Positions 1 through 9,227 are shown, numbered from the stretch's first letter. The stretch is DNA of 64,000 nt from Cupriavidus necator N-1 (GCF_000219215.1 NC_015723.1:620001-684000), one strand, 5' to 3'. The notes: generated from the letters alone by a model not told the origin. Made by a program: numbers and translations.

Positions 1-1
1 C

Positions 2-289
2 AACTTCGACGAGCTGCTGGCCGTTGCGCGTGAAGGCGGCCAGGTGCAGACCCCGCGCCGCCTGCATTTCCGCTACCAGTCCGCGCAAGTGGCCGAGCGC
101 TGCGCGCAACTGGCCAACGGCCTGCTGCGCTATGCCGGCGGCAACGGCATCTACCGCAGCAACCCGATGGTGCGCCGTTTCCTCGACCTGCATGCGGCCC
201 GCGCCCACTACGCCAACAACCTGGACCGCTTCGGCCAGAACCTGGGCGGCGTGATGATGGGCCGCGCCAACACTGACTTCTTCATCTGA
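2..289 (+). CDS. C-terminal end of HsaA/TesA2-like flavin-dependent monooxygenase (partial)
   Basis: Only the last 95 residues are present; the gene begins upstream of the window. The tail reads as the C-terminal helical domain of the acyl-CoA-dehydrogenase fold used by two-component flavin monooxygenases (group D), with an arginine/asparagine-rich stretch (IYRSNPMVRRFLDLHAAR) typical of oxygenase components. In steroid degraders this family includes HsaA/TesA2, which hydroxylates the phenolic ring of 3-HSA using reduced flavin. The flavin reductase two genes downstream and the extradiol dioxygenase further on support that role. The assignment rests on the tail plus context, so another group D oxygenase is possible. 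Confidence 0.6.
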   Translation, partial: NFDELLAVAREGGQVQTPRRLHFRYQSAQVAERCAQLANGLLRYAGGNGIYRSNPMVRRFLDLHAARAHYANNLDRFGQNLGGVMMGRANTDFFI

Positions 290-315
290 GCCGCGCGCCG
301 GCACGGAGACCCAAT

Positions 316-2070
316 ATGAGCCAGAGCAGAGCGCGCATGCAGCCCAGCGAGTTTGACGTGGTGGTGGTCGGCTCGGGCGCCGGCGGCATGCTGGCCGCCT
401 GCCGCGCCGCGGACCGCGGACTGTCGGTGGTGGTGCTGGAAAAGAGCAGCCAGTACGGCGGCACCTCGGCGGTGTCCGGCGGCGGCATCTGGATTCCGCT
501 CAACCACCATATCGCGCCGGCAGGCGGGCGCGACGACTACGCCACGGCGCTGGAATACATCCTGGCGTGCGCCGGCGAGCACGGCGATCCGCAGCGCGTG
601 CGCGCCTATCTTGAGCAGGCGCCCCGCATGCTCCAGTACCTGGAGCAGCAGGCCGGCGTGCGCTACTACACGCTGCCGCGCTACGCGGACTACTTCCAGA
701 AGGTTCCGGGTGCGATGCCGGGTTACCGCGCGCTCGACCCGATGCCGTTCGATGGCGCGCAGCTGCGCGAGGAATTCTCGCGGCTGCGGCCGCCGTCGCC
801 AGGCACGCTGGTGGGCGGGCGCGTGGCCGTGACCTCGGCCGAGGCGCATGCGCTGCTGTGCCGCGCGCCCGGCTGGCTGGGCCTGGCGGCGCGCCAGTTT
901 TCCCGCTACTGGCTCGACCTGGGCTGGCGCCGCAAGACCCGGCGCGACCGCCGGCTCACGCTCGGCAACAGCCTGGTCGGTGGCCTGCGGCGGGCCATGA
1001 TGGACCGCGCGATCCCGCTGTGGCTCGATACCGCGCTGCAGGACCTGATCGTCGAGGACGGCACCGTCCGCGGCGTGCGCGCGGTGCAGGACGGGCGCGT
1101 GGTGGAGATCCGCGCGCTGCGCGGCGTGATCCTGGCCGCCGGCGGCTTCGAGCGCAACCAGGCCATGCGCGAACAGTACCTGCCGCAACCGACCCAGGCC
1201 GCCTGGAGCGCGACGCCGCCCAACAACACCGGCGACGGCATCCGCGCCGCCCAGGCCGCCGGCGCCGGCGTGGCGCTGATGTCCCACGTCTGGGGCGCAC
1301 CCACCGTGCATGTGCAGGGCGAGGAAAAGCAGCGCGCGCTCTTTATCGAGCGCGCCATGCCCGGCTGCCTGGTGGTGAACGGGCAGGGCCGGCGCTTCGT
1401 CAACGAGGCCGCGCCGTATTCCGAGTTCGTGCCCGCCATGTACCGCGACCACGAGAAGACCGGCAGCAGCGTGCCGGCGTGGATGGTGTTCGACGCCACC
1501 TTCCGCCACAAATACCCGTGCGGGCCGATCCTGCCCGGCTCGGTCATGCCGGACCGCAGCATTCCGGCAAGCCTGTCCGGCATCCTGGTGCGCGCCGACT
1601 CGCTGGCACAGCTGGCGCAGCGGATCGGTGTCGATGCCGGCGGCCTGGCCGACAGCGTGGCGCGCATGAACCGCTACGCGGCCACCGGCGTGGACGAGGA
1701 GTTCGGCAAGGGCGACAACCTGTTCGATACCTACTACAGCGACCCGGCAGTGCAGCCCAACCCGTGCCTGGCGCCGATCGGCAAGGCGCCGTTCTACGCC
1801 GTGCGGCTCGATGCCGGCGACATCGGCACCAAGGGCGGCCTGGTGACGGACGCCAGCGCGCGCGTGCTGCGCGACGACGGCACCGCCATTGCCGGGCTCT
1901 TCGCCATCGGCAATACCAGTGCCTCGATGATGGGCACCAGCTATCCCGGCGCGGGCTCCACCCTGGGCCCGGCCATGACCTTCGGCTTTATTGCTGCCGA
2001 CGTGCTCTCCCAGAACGCGCGCCAGCCTGCCGCCGCGCCCCATGCTCAAACCGTACAGGAGGCCTTATGA
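316..2070 (+). CDS. kstD: 3-ketosteroid delta1-dehydrogenase-like FAD flavoprotein
   Basis: A 584-residue flavoprotein of the fumarate reductase/KstD family. The dinucleotide-binding motif GSGAGG lies at residues 19-24, an acidic residue (VVVLEKS) ends the second strand, and the C-terminal motif TSYPGAGSTLG matches the region carrying the catalytic Tyr and Gly of KstD enzymes. A tyrosine-rich stretch (YYTLPRYADYF) sits where the first active-site Tyr is expected. KstD inserts the C1-C2 double bond in 3-ketosteroids, which with 9alpha-hydroxylation opens ring B. It lies 26 bp after the monooxygenase tail and overlaps the flavin reductase by 4 bp, so it is translationally coupled. A delta4(5alpha)-dehydrogenase is the main alternative, because a second paralogue follows. 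Confidence 0.8.
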   Translation: MSQSRARMQPSEFDVVVVGSGAGGMLAACRAADRGLSVVVLEKSSQYGGTSAVSGGGIWIPLNHHIAPAGGRDDYATALEYILACAGEHGDPQRVRAYLEQAPRMLQYLEQQAGVRYYTLPRYADYFQKVPGAMPGYRALDPMPFDGAQLREEFSRLRPPSPGTLVGGRVAVTSAEAHALLCRAPGWLGLAARQFSRYWLDLGWRRKTRRDRRLTLGNSLVGGLRRAMMDRAIPLWLDTALQDLIVEDGTVRGVRAVQDGRVVEIRALRGVILAAGGFERNQAMREQYLPQPTQAAWSATPPNNTGDGIRAAQAAGAGVALMSHVWGAPTVHVQGEEKQRALFIERAMPGCLVVNGQGRRFVNEAAPYSEFVPAMYRDHEKTGSSVPAWMVFDATFRHKYPCGPILPGSVMPDRSIPASLSGILVRADSLAQLAQRIGVDAGGLADSVARMNRYAATGVDEEFGKGDNLFDTYYSDPAVQPNPCLAPIGKAPFYAVRLDAGDIGTKGGLVTDASARVLRDDGTAIAGLFAIGNTSASMMGTSYPGAGSTLGPAMTFGFIAADVLSQNARQPAAAPHAQTVQEAL

Positions 2071-2591
2071 GCGCCAACCTCGAACCCAGCACCGCGCTGC
2101 GCGATGACATGCTGATGGCGATGCGCCGCATGGCGCGCTCGGTGGCGGTGATCAGCTGCCGCCATGGCGAGCGCCGCTATTCGATGTCCGTGACCGCGGT
2201 CGATTCGCTGTCCGCGGACCCGCCTTCGCTGCTGATCTGCATCAACCGCAATTCGTCGATCTACCCGCCGCTGGACGCCGGCGCGGACTTCTGCATCAAC
2301 CTGCTGGCAGCCGACCACCGCGATATCGCGGTGGATTGCAGCGGCCGGCTCAAGGGCGAGGAACGCTTCACCAGTGGCGAGTGGGAGGACGACCTGCTTG
2401 GCGTGCCGTGCCTGCGCGACGCGCAGGCGAATCTGGTGTGCCAGCAGGATGGCCGCTTCGACTACGGCACGCACGCAGTCTTCATCGGACGCCTGCGCGA
2501 GGTAAAGCTGGCTGGCGAGGTGTCGCCGCTGGTCTATGTCGACGGTGCCTATACCACGTCCGCGCCGCTTGGCGCACTGTGTTCGGCCTAA
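2067..2591 (+). CDS. Flavin reductase, HsaB/TesA1-like partner of the monooxygenase
   Basis: A 174-residue protein of the flavin reductase-like FMN-binding split-barrel family. It starts at the ATG overlapping the previous stop (ATGA), with ACAGGAGG just upstream. The family signature is visible as SMSVTAVDSLSADPPSLLICI followed by a conserved Asn/Leu segment (DFCINLLAADH) and a C-terminal GAYTTSAPLG. Such proteins supply reduced FMN or FAD to group D monooxygenases, here most likely the HsaA-like protein at the window edge. Nothing in the sequence fixes NADH versus NADPH use. Confidence 0.8.
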   Translation: MSANLEPSTALRDDMLMAMRRMARSVAVISCRHGERRYSMSVTAVDSLSADPPSLLICINRNSSIYPPLDAGADFCINLLAADHRDIAVDCSGRLKGEERFTSGEWEDDLLGVPCLRDAQANLVCQQDGRFDYGTHAVFIGRLREVKLAGEVSPLVYVDGAYTTSAPLGALCSA

Positions 2592-2610
2592 ACCGGGAGC
2601 GCAAGCCAGC

Positions 2611-4317
2611 ATGTACCCTCCGACCGATTCCGCCACGCCGGTCCACGCGCCGCTGCGCCTGGACGATCCGGCCGCACACCCGTGGCAGGCCGCCTGCGAT
2701 GCCGTGGTGGTGGGCTTCGGCGCTGCCGGGGCCTGCGCCGCGCTGGAAGCCGCGCATGGCGGCGCGCGCGTGATCGTTGCGGAACGCTTCGAAGGCGGAG
2801 GCGCCAGCGCCAGGAGCGGCGGGGTGGTCTACGCCGGCGGCGGCACGCCCTACCAGTCCGCCGCGGGCTATGCCGATACACCGCAGGCGATGGCGGACTA
2901 CCTGCGCCAGGAGACGGGCGGGGTCGTCAGCGATGCCACGCTGCAGGCGTTCTGCCAGCGCAGCCGCGAGATGATCGGCTGGCTGGAAGGCCTGGGCGTG
3001 CGCTTTGCCGCCACCGTGCCGCCGCGCAAGACCTCGTATCCGGCGCAGCCCTATTACCTCTACTACTCCGGCAACGAAGCGGTTGCCGCGTATGCGCAGC
3101 ATGCCGCGCCCGCGCCGCGCGGCCACCGCGTGAAAGGCCCCGGCATGTCCGGCCGCATGCTGTATGGCGTGCTGCGCGCCGCCGTGCAGGCCCGGCCGGA
3201 GGTGACGGTGATGCGCCAGACCGCGGCACGGCGGCTGATTCTCGACCAGGACGGCGCGGTCGTCGGCATCGAGCTGTGGCAGCTGCCGCCGGGCCGCCAC
3301 CAGAAGCGCCACGCCCGCCTGGCGCGCCTGGCCGAGCGCCTGCACAACGCAGCGCCTGCGCTGGCCGACCTGCTGCGCGAGCGCGTGCTGCAACTGGAAC
3401 TGCGCCATGCGCGCCCGGTTGCGGTGCGCACCGGCGCGGTGGTGCTGGCCGCCGGGGGCTTTATCTTCAACCGCGCCATGGTGGCGCGCCACGCCGGCAA
3501 GTATCTGCAGACCTGGCGCCTTGGCGCGACCGGCTGCGACGGCAGCGGCATCCGCCTCGGCGAGTCGGCGGGCGCGGCCACGCGGCACCTGGAGCGGGTC
3601 TCGGCATGGCGCTTCATCAATCCGCCGTTCGACTGGGCGCGCGGCTGCGTGGTCGATGCGCAGGGTGCGCGCATCGGCAACGAGGAAACCTACGGCGCCA
3701 CCCTTGGTCACGCCATCTGCGAACGGCACGGCGGGCGGGCCTGGCTGGTCCTGAACCGCGAACTGGCGCGCGCCGCTCTGCGCGAATGCCTGGGCGGCCG
3801 GCTGTGGGCCTTCCAGGCCTTGCCCGCGGCGCTGCTGATGTTGGCGGGGTCTCGGCGCGCCGCCAGCCTCGAGGCGCTTGCCAGCAAACTGGGCATGCCC
3901 GGCGCGGCGCTGCGGGCCACTGTCGATGCCTATAACGCCGCGGCCCGCGGCGAGATCCCCGATCCGGCCGGCAAGTCGGCGCCGATGTGCGCGTCGCTCG
4001 AAACCGGGCCGTGGCTTGCCATCGACATCTCGGCCAACAGCCGCGTCTTTCCGTGTCCTGCCATCACGCTGGGCGGCTTGTCAGTGGAAGAGTCCAGCGG
4101 CCGTGTATTGGCTGCCGCTGGCGGGGCACCCATTCCAGGGCTTTATGCCGTGGGCCGTACTGCCGTCGGCATCGCATCCAACCATTACGTAAGCGGCCTG
4201 TCGCTTGCCGACTGCATCTGGTCGGGGCGCAACGCGGGCCGCCACCTGACACGACAGCCTGCCGGCGACCGGCAGGCACACACCAACGAGGAGACTACCC
4301 ATGAGCCAACGTACTGA
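2611..4317 (+). CDS. KstD-family FAD-dependent ketosteroid dehydrogenase paralogue
   Basis: A 568-residue protein of the same FAD superfamily as the first flavoprotein, with GFGAAGACAALEAA as the FAD-binding motif near residues 36-50 and a C-terminal GLYAVGRTAVGIASNHYVSG segment. It has Asn-His-Tyr where the first paralogue has Ser-Tyr-Pro, so its substrate-binding end differs. A charged, helical insertion rich in Arg and Leu (around residues 230-275) separates two halves of the FAD domain. Proteobacterial steroid degraders carry both delta1- and delta4(5alpha)-dehydrogenases, so this may be the second activity; that is inference. The chosen ATG follows GGGAGCGCAAGCC; the 3' end overlaps the next SDR by 17 bp. 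Confidence 0.7.
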   Translation: MYPPTDSATPVHAPLRLDDPAAHPWQAACDAVVVGFGAAGACAALEAAHGGARVIVAERFEGGGASARSGGVVYAGGGTPYQSAAGYADTPQAMADYLRQETGGVVSDATLQAFCQRSREMIGWLEGLGVRFAATVPPRKTSYPAQPYYLYYSGNEAVAAYAQHAAPAPRGHRVKGPGMSGRMLYGVLRAAVQARPEVTVMRQTAARRLILDQDGAVVGIELWQLPPGRHQKRHARLARLAERLHNAAPALADLLRERVLQLELRHARPVAVRTGAVVLAAGGFIFNRAMVARHAGKYLQTWRLGATGCDGSGIRLGESAGAATRHLERVSAWRFINPPFDWARGCVVDAQGARIGNEETYGATLGHAICERHGGRAWLVLNRELARAALRECLGGRLWAFQALPAALLMLAGSRRAASLEALASKLGMPGAALRATVDAYNAAARGEIPDPAGKSAPMCASLETGPWLAIDISANSRVFPCPAITLGGLSVEESSGRVLAAAGGAPIPGLYAVGRTAVGIASNHYVSGLSLADCIWSGRNAGRHLTRQPAGDRQAHTNEETTHEPTY

Positions 4318-5065
4318 AGGAAAGATCGCCATCATCACCGGGGCCGCCAGCGGCGTCGGCAAGGAAGACGCACTGCTGCTGGCGCGCGAAGGCGCGCGCG
4401 TGGTGCTGACCGACCTCAACGAGGAAGCGGGCCATGCCCTGGCGCGCGAGATCGGCGAGACCGCGCTGTTCGTGCCGCATGACATCGCCAGCGAAGCGGG
4501 CTGGCAGCAGGTGATGGCGCGCACCGAAAAGCAATTCGGCGCGCCCAGCGTGCTGGTCAACAATGCCGCCATCCTGATGCTGGGTTCGGTCGAGGACGCC
4601 ACGCTGGAGCAATGGCAGCGCGTGATGCGCATCAATGCAGACGGCTACTTCCTCGGCTGCAAGTACGGCGTGGCCGCGATGAAGGCGGGCGGCGGCAGCA
4701 TCGTCAATATGTCGTCGGTGGCGGCGCTGGGCGGCATGGGTGCGTTCTGCGCCTACAGCGCCAGCAAGGGCGCGGTGGCCGCGCTGACGCGCGCGGTGGC
4801 GGGACTCTGCAAGCAGAGCGGCTACCGGATCCGCTGCAACTCGATCCACCCGGACGGCATCCTCACGCCGATGACCGCGGCCTTCCTGCCGGGCGGTGCC
4901 ACGGCCCTGCCGGAGGAGGTGGGCGGCGCCGAGCCGATGCAGCGCATGTGCCATCCGCGCGACGTGGCCAACCTGGTGCTGTTCCTGGCCTCCGACGAAT
5001 CGCGCTTTATCAACGGTGCGGAACTGCGCATCGACAATGCGCAGACCATCATGGGCGTGGCCTGA
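4301..5065 (+). CDS. Short-chain dehydrogenase/reductase, hydroxysteroid dehydrogenase-like
   Basis: A 254-residue classical SDR with the cofactor motif TGAASGVG at the N-terminus, NNAAI, an active-site Ser (NMSSVAALGG) and YSASKGA carrying the Tyr-x3-Lys pair. The aspartate in LTDLNEE after the second strand suggests NAD(H). GAGGAGACTACCC precedes the ATG. It overlaps the flavoprotein by 17 bp, so the two are probably co-translated. It is a close paralogue of the SDR at 10732-11490, sharing YRIRCNSIHPDG and the unusual C-terminal SRFINGAELRIDNAQ. Substrate is unknown; a ring hydroxyl of a steroid intermediate is likely from context. Confidence 0.8.
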   Translation: MSQRTEGKIAIITGAASGVGKEDALLLAREGARVVLTDLNEEAGHALAREIGETALFVPHDIASEAGWQQVMARTEKQFGAPSVLVNNAAILMLGSVEDATLEQWQRVMRINADGYFLGCKYGVAAMKAGGGSIVNMSSVAALGGMGAFCAYSASKGAVAALTRAVAGLCKQSGYRIRCNSIHPDGILTPMTAAFLPGGATALPEEVGGAEPMQRMCHPRDVANLVLFLASDESRFINGAELRIDNAQTIMGVA

Positions 5066-5092
5066 CCCCGCCCCGAGCAAGAGAAGGACATC

Positions 5093-6157
5093 ATGGCGCC
5101 AGTGCAATTCCACCGGCTGCAGATCGCCGAAGTCGTCACGGAAACGGACCAGGCGCATTCGCTGGTATTCGCGCTGCCGGACGGCCTGCGCGATGCGTTT
5201 GCCTACCGTCCCGGGCAGTTCCTGACCCTGCGCGTGCCCGTGGACGGCGTGCCGCTGCAGCGCTGCTATTCGCTGTCGAGCACGCCTGAGGTGGACAACG
5301 CCCTGCGCGTGACGATCAAGCGCGTGCAGAGCGGGCGCGTGTCCAACTGGATCTGCGACCATCTGGGCGCGGGCGATACGGTCGAGGTGATGCCGCCCGC
5401 CGGGGTGTTCACCCCGCCTGCGCTGCATGGCGATTTCCTGCTGCTGGCCGGCGGCAGCGGCATCACCCCGGTGCTGTCGATCGCCAAGGCGGCGCTGCGC
5501 CACGGGCGCGGCGCGGTCACGCTGGTCTATGCCAACCGCGACGAACGCTCCATCATCTTCCGCGAGGCGCTTGCCGAACTGGTGCGCAGCCACCCAGGCC
5601 GGATGCGCGTGATCCACTGGCTCGACAGCGTGCAGGGGCCCCCGACGCAGCGCCAGATTGAGGAACTGGTGCGGCCGTGGAGTGTGGCACAGTGCTTTGT
5701 CTGCGGACCCGGCCCGTTCATGGACGGCGCCCAGGCCGCGCTGCAAGCACTGGGCGTGCCGCGCGGGCAGCTGCATGTGGAGCGCTTCGTGTCCTTGCCC
5801 GATGTGCCGGTGGCAAAGGCGCCGGCAAGCGGGCCGCCAGCGCGGGGGACACCCCCGGCGTCCCCCGCGCCCGCGATGCGCGGTGCCGCACTGACCGTGC
5901 AGCTCGACGGCGAGACCCACCATGTCAGCGTGGCGCCGGACGAAACCGTGCTCGACGCGCTGCAGCGCGCCGGCGTGGCCGCGCCCAACTCCTGCCGCGC
6001 CGGGCTGTGCGGCGCCTGCATGTGCCAGGTGACGCAGGGCGACGTGACGCTCGGCGAGAACCATGTGCTCGACCGCGCCGACCTGGAGGCGGGCTGGACC
6101 CTGGCTTGCCAGGCCCGCCCGTCCAGCGGCGAAATCCACCTGAAGTTCCCGGATTGA
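5093..6157 (+). CDS. Ferredoxin-NAD(P)H reductase with C-terminal 2Fe-2S domain (KshB-like)
   Basis: A 354-residue electron-transfer flavoprotein. The order is an FAD-binding barrel with RCYSLSS (about residue 60), an NAD(P)-binding domain with GGSGITPVLSI and FVCGPGPFM, a Pro/Ala-rich linker near residues 240-260, and a plant-type 2Fe-2S domain with Cys ligands in CRAGLCGACMC and a distal LACQ. This is the layout of KshB, the reductase of 3-ketosteroid 9alpha-hydroxylase, whose oxygenase candidate lies at 35261-36361. Phenylacetyl-CoA and other Rieske/diiron systems use the same layout. It is 27 bp after the SDR and 1 bp before the ligase. Confidence 0.75.
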   Translation: MAPVQFHRLQIAEVVTETDQAHSLVFALPDGLRDAFAYRPGQFLTLRVPVDGVPLQRCYSLSSTPEVDNALRVTIKRVQSGRVSNWICDHLGAGDTVEVMPPAGVFTPPALHGDFLLLAGGSGITPVLSIAKAALRHGRGAVTLVYANRDERSIIFREALAELVRSHPGRMRVIHWLDSVQGPPTQRQIEELVRPWSVAQCFVCGPGPFMDGAQAALQALGVPRGQLHVERFVSLPDVPVAKAPASGPPARGTPPASPAPAMRGAALTVQLDGETHHVSVAPDETVLDALQRAGVAAPNSCRAGLCGACMCQVTQGDVTLGENHVLDRADLEAGWTLACQARPSSGEIHLKFPD

Positions 6158-6158
6158 C

Positions 6159-7799
6159 ATGACCCCATCTGACATCATCGACGCCATTGCGGCACCGGCC
6201 GGCCTCGACCTCGACCTCGCCGCCGCCAACGACGACATTGCCGCGACCATTCCCGAGCTGGTGCGGCGCGCGGCCAGGCGCCACGGCGAGCGCATCGCCA
6301 TCCAGGAAGACGGGCTGCGCCTCACCTACGCCGCGCTCGACGCCAGCCGGATACAGGCGGCCAGGGCGCTGATGGCGCTGGGCGTGCAGCCCTGCGACCG
6401 CGTTGCCGTCTGGGCGCCAAACTTCTCCGAATGGATCATCGCTGCGCTGGCCACGCACAGCATAGGCGCGGCGCTGGTGCCGCTCAACACGCGCATGAAG
6501 GGGGCCGAAGCCGGTGCCGTGCTGGCCGACAGCGGCGCGCGCCTGCTGTTCTGCGTCGACGGTTTCCTCGGCGAAAGCTATCCGCAGATGCTGGCGCCGC
6601 ACCGCCCCGCCACGCTGGAACGGCTGGTGATCCTGCGCCCCGGGCAGGGCCGGGCGCCGGGCCCCGACGAGCTGGCATGGGAGGCCTTCCTCGCGCTGGC
6701 GCCACAGGCGGACATGGCGGCGTTCGCCAAGCGCGAGGAAGGCGTGCGCGGCGACACGCTGATGGACATCATGTTCACCTCGGGCACCACCGGGCGCCCC
6801 AAGGGCGTGATGACCGACCACGCGCAGAACCTGCGCGCCGTCGACGGCTGGGCCGCCATCACCGGGGTGCGGCCGGGCGACCGCTACCTGATCGTCAATC
6901 CGTTCTTCCATACCTTCGGCTACAAGGCCGGATGGCTCGCCGCGCTGTCGCGCGGGGCCACGGTGCTGCCCCACCTGGTGTTCGACGCCGAGGCCGTGAT
7001 GACGCGCGTGGAGAACGAACGCATCACGGTGCTGCCCGGGCCGCCGACGCTCTACCAGACCCTGCTCAACGCGCCGCGCCTGCGTGAGTTCGACCTGTCA
7101 TCACTGCGTGTCGCGGTGACCGGCGCCTCGGCGATTGCGCCCGCGCTGATCCAGCGCATGCGCGACGAACTGGGCTTCGACACCATCATCACCGGCTACG
7201 GCCTGACCGAGTCGTGCGGCTTTGCCACGCTGACCCGCGCCGGCGACGACGCCGAAACCGTCGCTGCCACCTCCGGCCGCGCCATGCGGGGCATCGAGAT
7301 CCGCTGCATTGACGGGCAGGGGCAGCCGGTCGCCACCGGCGAGCCGGGCGAGGTGCTGGTGCGGGGCTACAACGTGATGCAGGGCTACTTCGGCCTGCCC
7401 GAAGCCACCGCCGAAGCCATCGACAGCGACGGCTGGCTGCATACCGGCGATGTCGGCACGCTCGATGCGCGCGGCTACCTGCGCATCACCGACCGCATCA
7501 AGGACATGTTTATCGTGGGCGGCTTCAACTGCTACCCGGCGGAGGTGGAGAAGCTGCTGGTGGCGCATCCGGCCGTGGCCCAGGTGGCGGTGGTGGGCAT
7601 GCCGCACGAGCGGCTGGGTGAAGTGGGGCGTGCCTACGTGGTGCTGCGCCACGGCGCGCGCGTGGACGCCGAAACCCTGATCGCCTGGGCGCGCCGGCAC
7701 ATGGCCAACTACAAGGTGCCGCGCGAGGTGCTGTTCGTGACGTCGCTGCCGGTCAGCGCGGCAGGCAAGGTGCTGAAGTACCAGTTGCGCGAAGCCTGA
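6159..7799 (+). CDS. fadD3: HIP-CoA ligase FadD3-like acyl-CoA synthetase
   Basis: A 546-residue adenylate-forming enzyme. Visible motifs are the P-loop FTSGTTGRPKG, the substrate-region sequence INPFFHTFGYKAG in its variant form (VNPFFHTFGYKAG), GYGLTES, WLHTGDVG, the hinge ITDRIKDMFIVGGFNCYP and the catalytic Lys in AAGKVLK. These segments match what I recall of mycobacterial FadD3, which activates the propionate side chain of HIP (3aalpha-H-4alpha-(3'-propanoate)-7abeta-methylhexahydro-1,5-indanedione), the C/D-ring remnant of steroids. The many Ipd genes downstream fit this. It starts 2 bp after the reductase stop and overlaps the next frame's first ATG. Confidence 0.85.
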   Translation: MTPSDIIDAIAAPAGLDLDLAAANDDIAATIPELVRRAARRHGERIAIQEDGLRLTYAALDASRIQAARALMALGVQPCDRVAVWAPNFSEWIIAALATHSIGAALVPLNTRMKGAEAGAVLADSGARLLFCVDGFLGESYPQMLAPHRPATLERLVILRPGQGRAPGPDELAWEAFLALAPQADMAAFAKREEGVRGDTLMDIMFTSGTTGRPKGVMTDHAQNLRAVDGWAAITGVRPGDRYLIVNPFFHTFGYKAGWLAALSRGATVLPHLVFDAEAVMTRVENERITVLPGPPTLYQTLLNAPRLREFDLSSLRVAVTGASAIAPALIQRMRDELGFDTIITGYGLTESCGFATLTRAGDDAETVAATSGRAMRGIEIRCIDGQGQPVATGEPGEVLVRGYNVMQGYFGLPEATAEAIDSDGWLHTGDVGTLDARGYLRITDRIKDMFIVGGFNCYPAEVEKLLVAHPAVAQVAVVGMPHERLGEVGRAYVVLRHGARVDAETLIAWARRHMANYKVPREVLFVTSLPVSAAGKVLKYQLREA

Positions 7800-7816
7800 T
7801 GAACAAGGAACCGATC

Positions 7817-8263
7817 ATGACCGACATTGCTGCCATTGCCGACCGCGTCGCGCGGCTTGAAGCCGCGGAGGCGATCCGCGCGCTCAAGCTACGCTACCTG
7901 CGCGCTTGCGATGACAAGGACCCGGACGCGATGCGTGCCTGCTTCGTGCCGGACAACGCGCATATCCACTATGACCGGATCGGCAGCTTTGCCGGCCGCG
8001 AGGCGCTGGTGCAGTGCTTTGCGGAGCTGGCGTGCCGGCCGACGTTGCGGGAGATGCATTTTGCGGGGCAGGCGGATATCCGTGTGCTGGATGACAACAC
8101 GGCGCAGGGTAGCTGGGATCTGGCCTACCTGGCGCTGGATGATGCCAGTGGTTCGCGTACCTTCCTGACCGGGCGCTATGCGGATGAGTATGTGCGGGTT
8201 GATGGTGCCTGGCTGATCCGGTCGACGGGGTTCACGACGGGGTTGTTGTCGCAGGGAGGGTAG
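7817..8263 (+). CDS. SnoaL/NTF2-fold protein
   Basis: A 148-residue protein of the SnoaL-like, NTF2-fold superfamily: an N-terminal helix pair (EAAEAIRALKLRYLRACDDK), a DPDAMRACFVPD loop, and a C-terminal sheet ending VDGAWLIRSTGF. The fold includes delta5-3-ketosteroid isomerase, dehydratases and cyclases, so an isomerase or hydratase on a steroid intermediate is possible but not shown. The ATG at 7817 is preferred because AAGGAACCG lies just upstream; an ATG at 7799 overlapping the ligase stop would add six residues. It is the last gene of the first operon before a strong hairpin. Confidence 0.7.
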   Translation: MTDIAAIADRVARLEAAEAIRALKLRYLRACDDKDPDAMRACFVPDNAHIHYDRIGSFAGREALVQCFAELACRPTLREMHFAGQADIRVLDDNTAQGSWDLAYLALDDASGSRTFLTGRYADEYVRVDGAWLIRSTGFTTGLLSQGG

Positions 8264-8280
8264 GAGGGCCGCGCTTGTTT

Positions 8281-8312
8281 GCTCCCCTCTCCCGCTTGCG
8301 GGAGAGGGGAGC
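8281..8312. terminator. Perfect 15-bp inverted repeat between convergent genes
   Basis: Two 15-base arms (GCTCCCCTCTCCCGC and its reverse complement) flank a 2-base centre, TT. It lies between the convergent ends of the SnoaL gene (stop at 8263) and the minus-strand SDR (stop at 8361). There is no long T-run on either side, so it may be a bidirectional terminator or mRNA stabiliser rather than a classic rho-independent terminator. Elements of this kind often recur in intergenic regions of related genomes. Confidence 0.55.
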
Positions 8313-8360
8313 GCATGCAAGAGGTGGTGGCAAGTTCCAACGCTCGCGCGCGCCCAATTC

Positions 8361-9227
8361 CTATTCCACAATCGCCGGATGCACCGGTGGCGGCCCGCCC
8401 AGTGCCTGCCGGTACGACGGCGGCTGCACCCCTTCGGCATCGACGATGCCATAGGCCAGCGCCGCCTCGGCGCCGATCAGCACGCGGCCGGATTTGTCCA
8501 TCAACGTGGGATCGCGATACAGCGCATCGATAATGCGGCCCGTGAACTCCGGCGTCTCCGCCACCGGCGCGAAGCCCGCGTACTTGTCCGGATGCTTCTC
8601 CCATACCCGCAGCGTGCGGGCCGTGCGCAGTGGCCCCATCCACAGCGACACCGCCGCGACGCCGCAGGGCCGCAGGTCGACCGCCATGTCGTGCGCGAAC
8701 TTGTCGATGCCCGCTTTTTGCGCCCCATAGGCCGGACCGTGCATATAGCAGTTGGCGCCGAATGACGAGGTGAACACGATCAGCCCGCGGCCCTGCGCGG
8801 CCATGATGGGCGCGGCATGCCAGCTGGCGACGTAGCCTGAGCGCAGGCCCACGTCGAGGATGCCGGCCATCTCCAGCGGCTTCTGCCAGAACGGCCCCGG
8901 CATGATGAGCTCGTCGTGCAGGAAGGTCGCATTGTTGACCAGGATGTCGATCCGACCGGATTCCTCGCGCACACGCCCGAACAGGCGCGCCACCTGCGCA
9001 TCGTCGCGATGGTCGCACGCGACCGCGATGCCGCGCCCGCCCAGCGCATCGATCTCGCGCGCCGTGGCGTGGATGGTGCCGGGCAGCGGCGCGCTGCCTT
9101 CCTGCTCGGTGCGTCCGGTCACGTACACCGTAGCGCCTGCCGCGCCGAGCGCCAGCGCGATGCCCTTGCCGGCACCGCGCGAGCCGCCCGTGATGACGGC
9201 GACGATGGCCTGTTCCGCCTGCTTCAT
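8361..9227 (-). CDS. Short-chain dehydrogenase/reductase (288 aa)
   Basis: A classical SDR with ITGGSRGAGKG as the cofactor motif, an arginine in VTGRTEQ that suggests NADP(H), VNNATF, and a YGAQKAGID segment carrying Tyr-x3-Lys. The region before the Tyr (FTSSFGANCYMHGPAYG) is atypical but retains Ser. The C-terminal third has a proline-rich tail (YRQALGGPPPVHP). The start is set by ACAGGAGACACAC upstream of the ATG. It is transcribed away from the SnoaL gene at 9436, and a copy of the shared TAGTCC motif on its own strand sits about 57 bp upstream. Substrate unknown; steroid context only. Confidence 0.8.
   Translation of the reverse strand: MKQAEQAIVAVITGGSRGAGKGIALALGAAGATVYVTGRTEQEGSAPLPGTIHATAREIDALGGRGIAVACDHRDDAQVARLFGRVREESGRIDILVNNATFLHDELIMPGPFWQKPLEMAGILDVGLRSGYVASWHAAPIMAAQGRGLIVFTSSFGANCYMHGPAYGAQKAGIDKFAHDMAVDLRPCGVAAVSLWMGPLRTARTLRVWEKHPDKYAGFAPVAETPEFTGRIIDALYRDPTLMDKSGRVLIGAEAALAYGIVDAEGVQPPSYRQALGGPPPVHPAIVE

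Noticed and set aside
208..2049. Long open frame on the minus strand opposite the KstD-type gene (613 codons)
   Set aside because: It is rich in Arg, Ala, His and Gly with no domain, lies fully opposite a clear flavoprotein, and similar frames occur opposite most genes here because of high GC.
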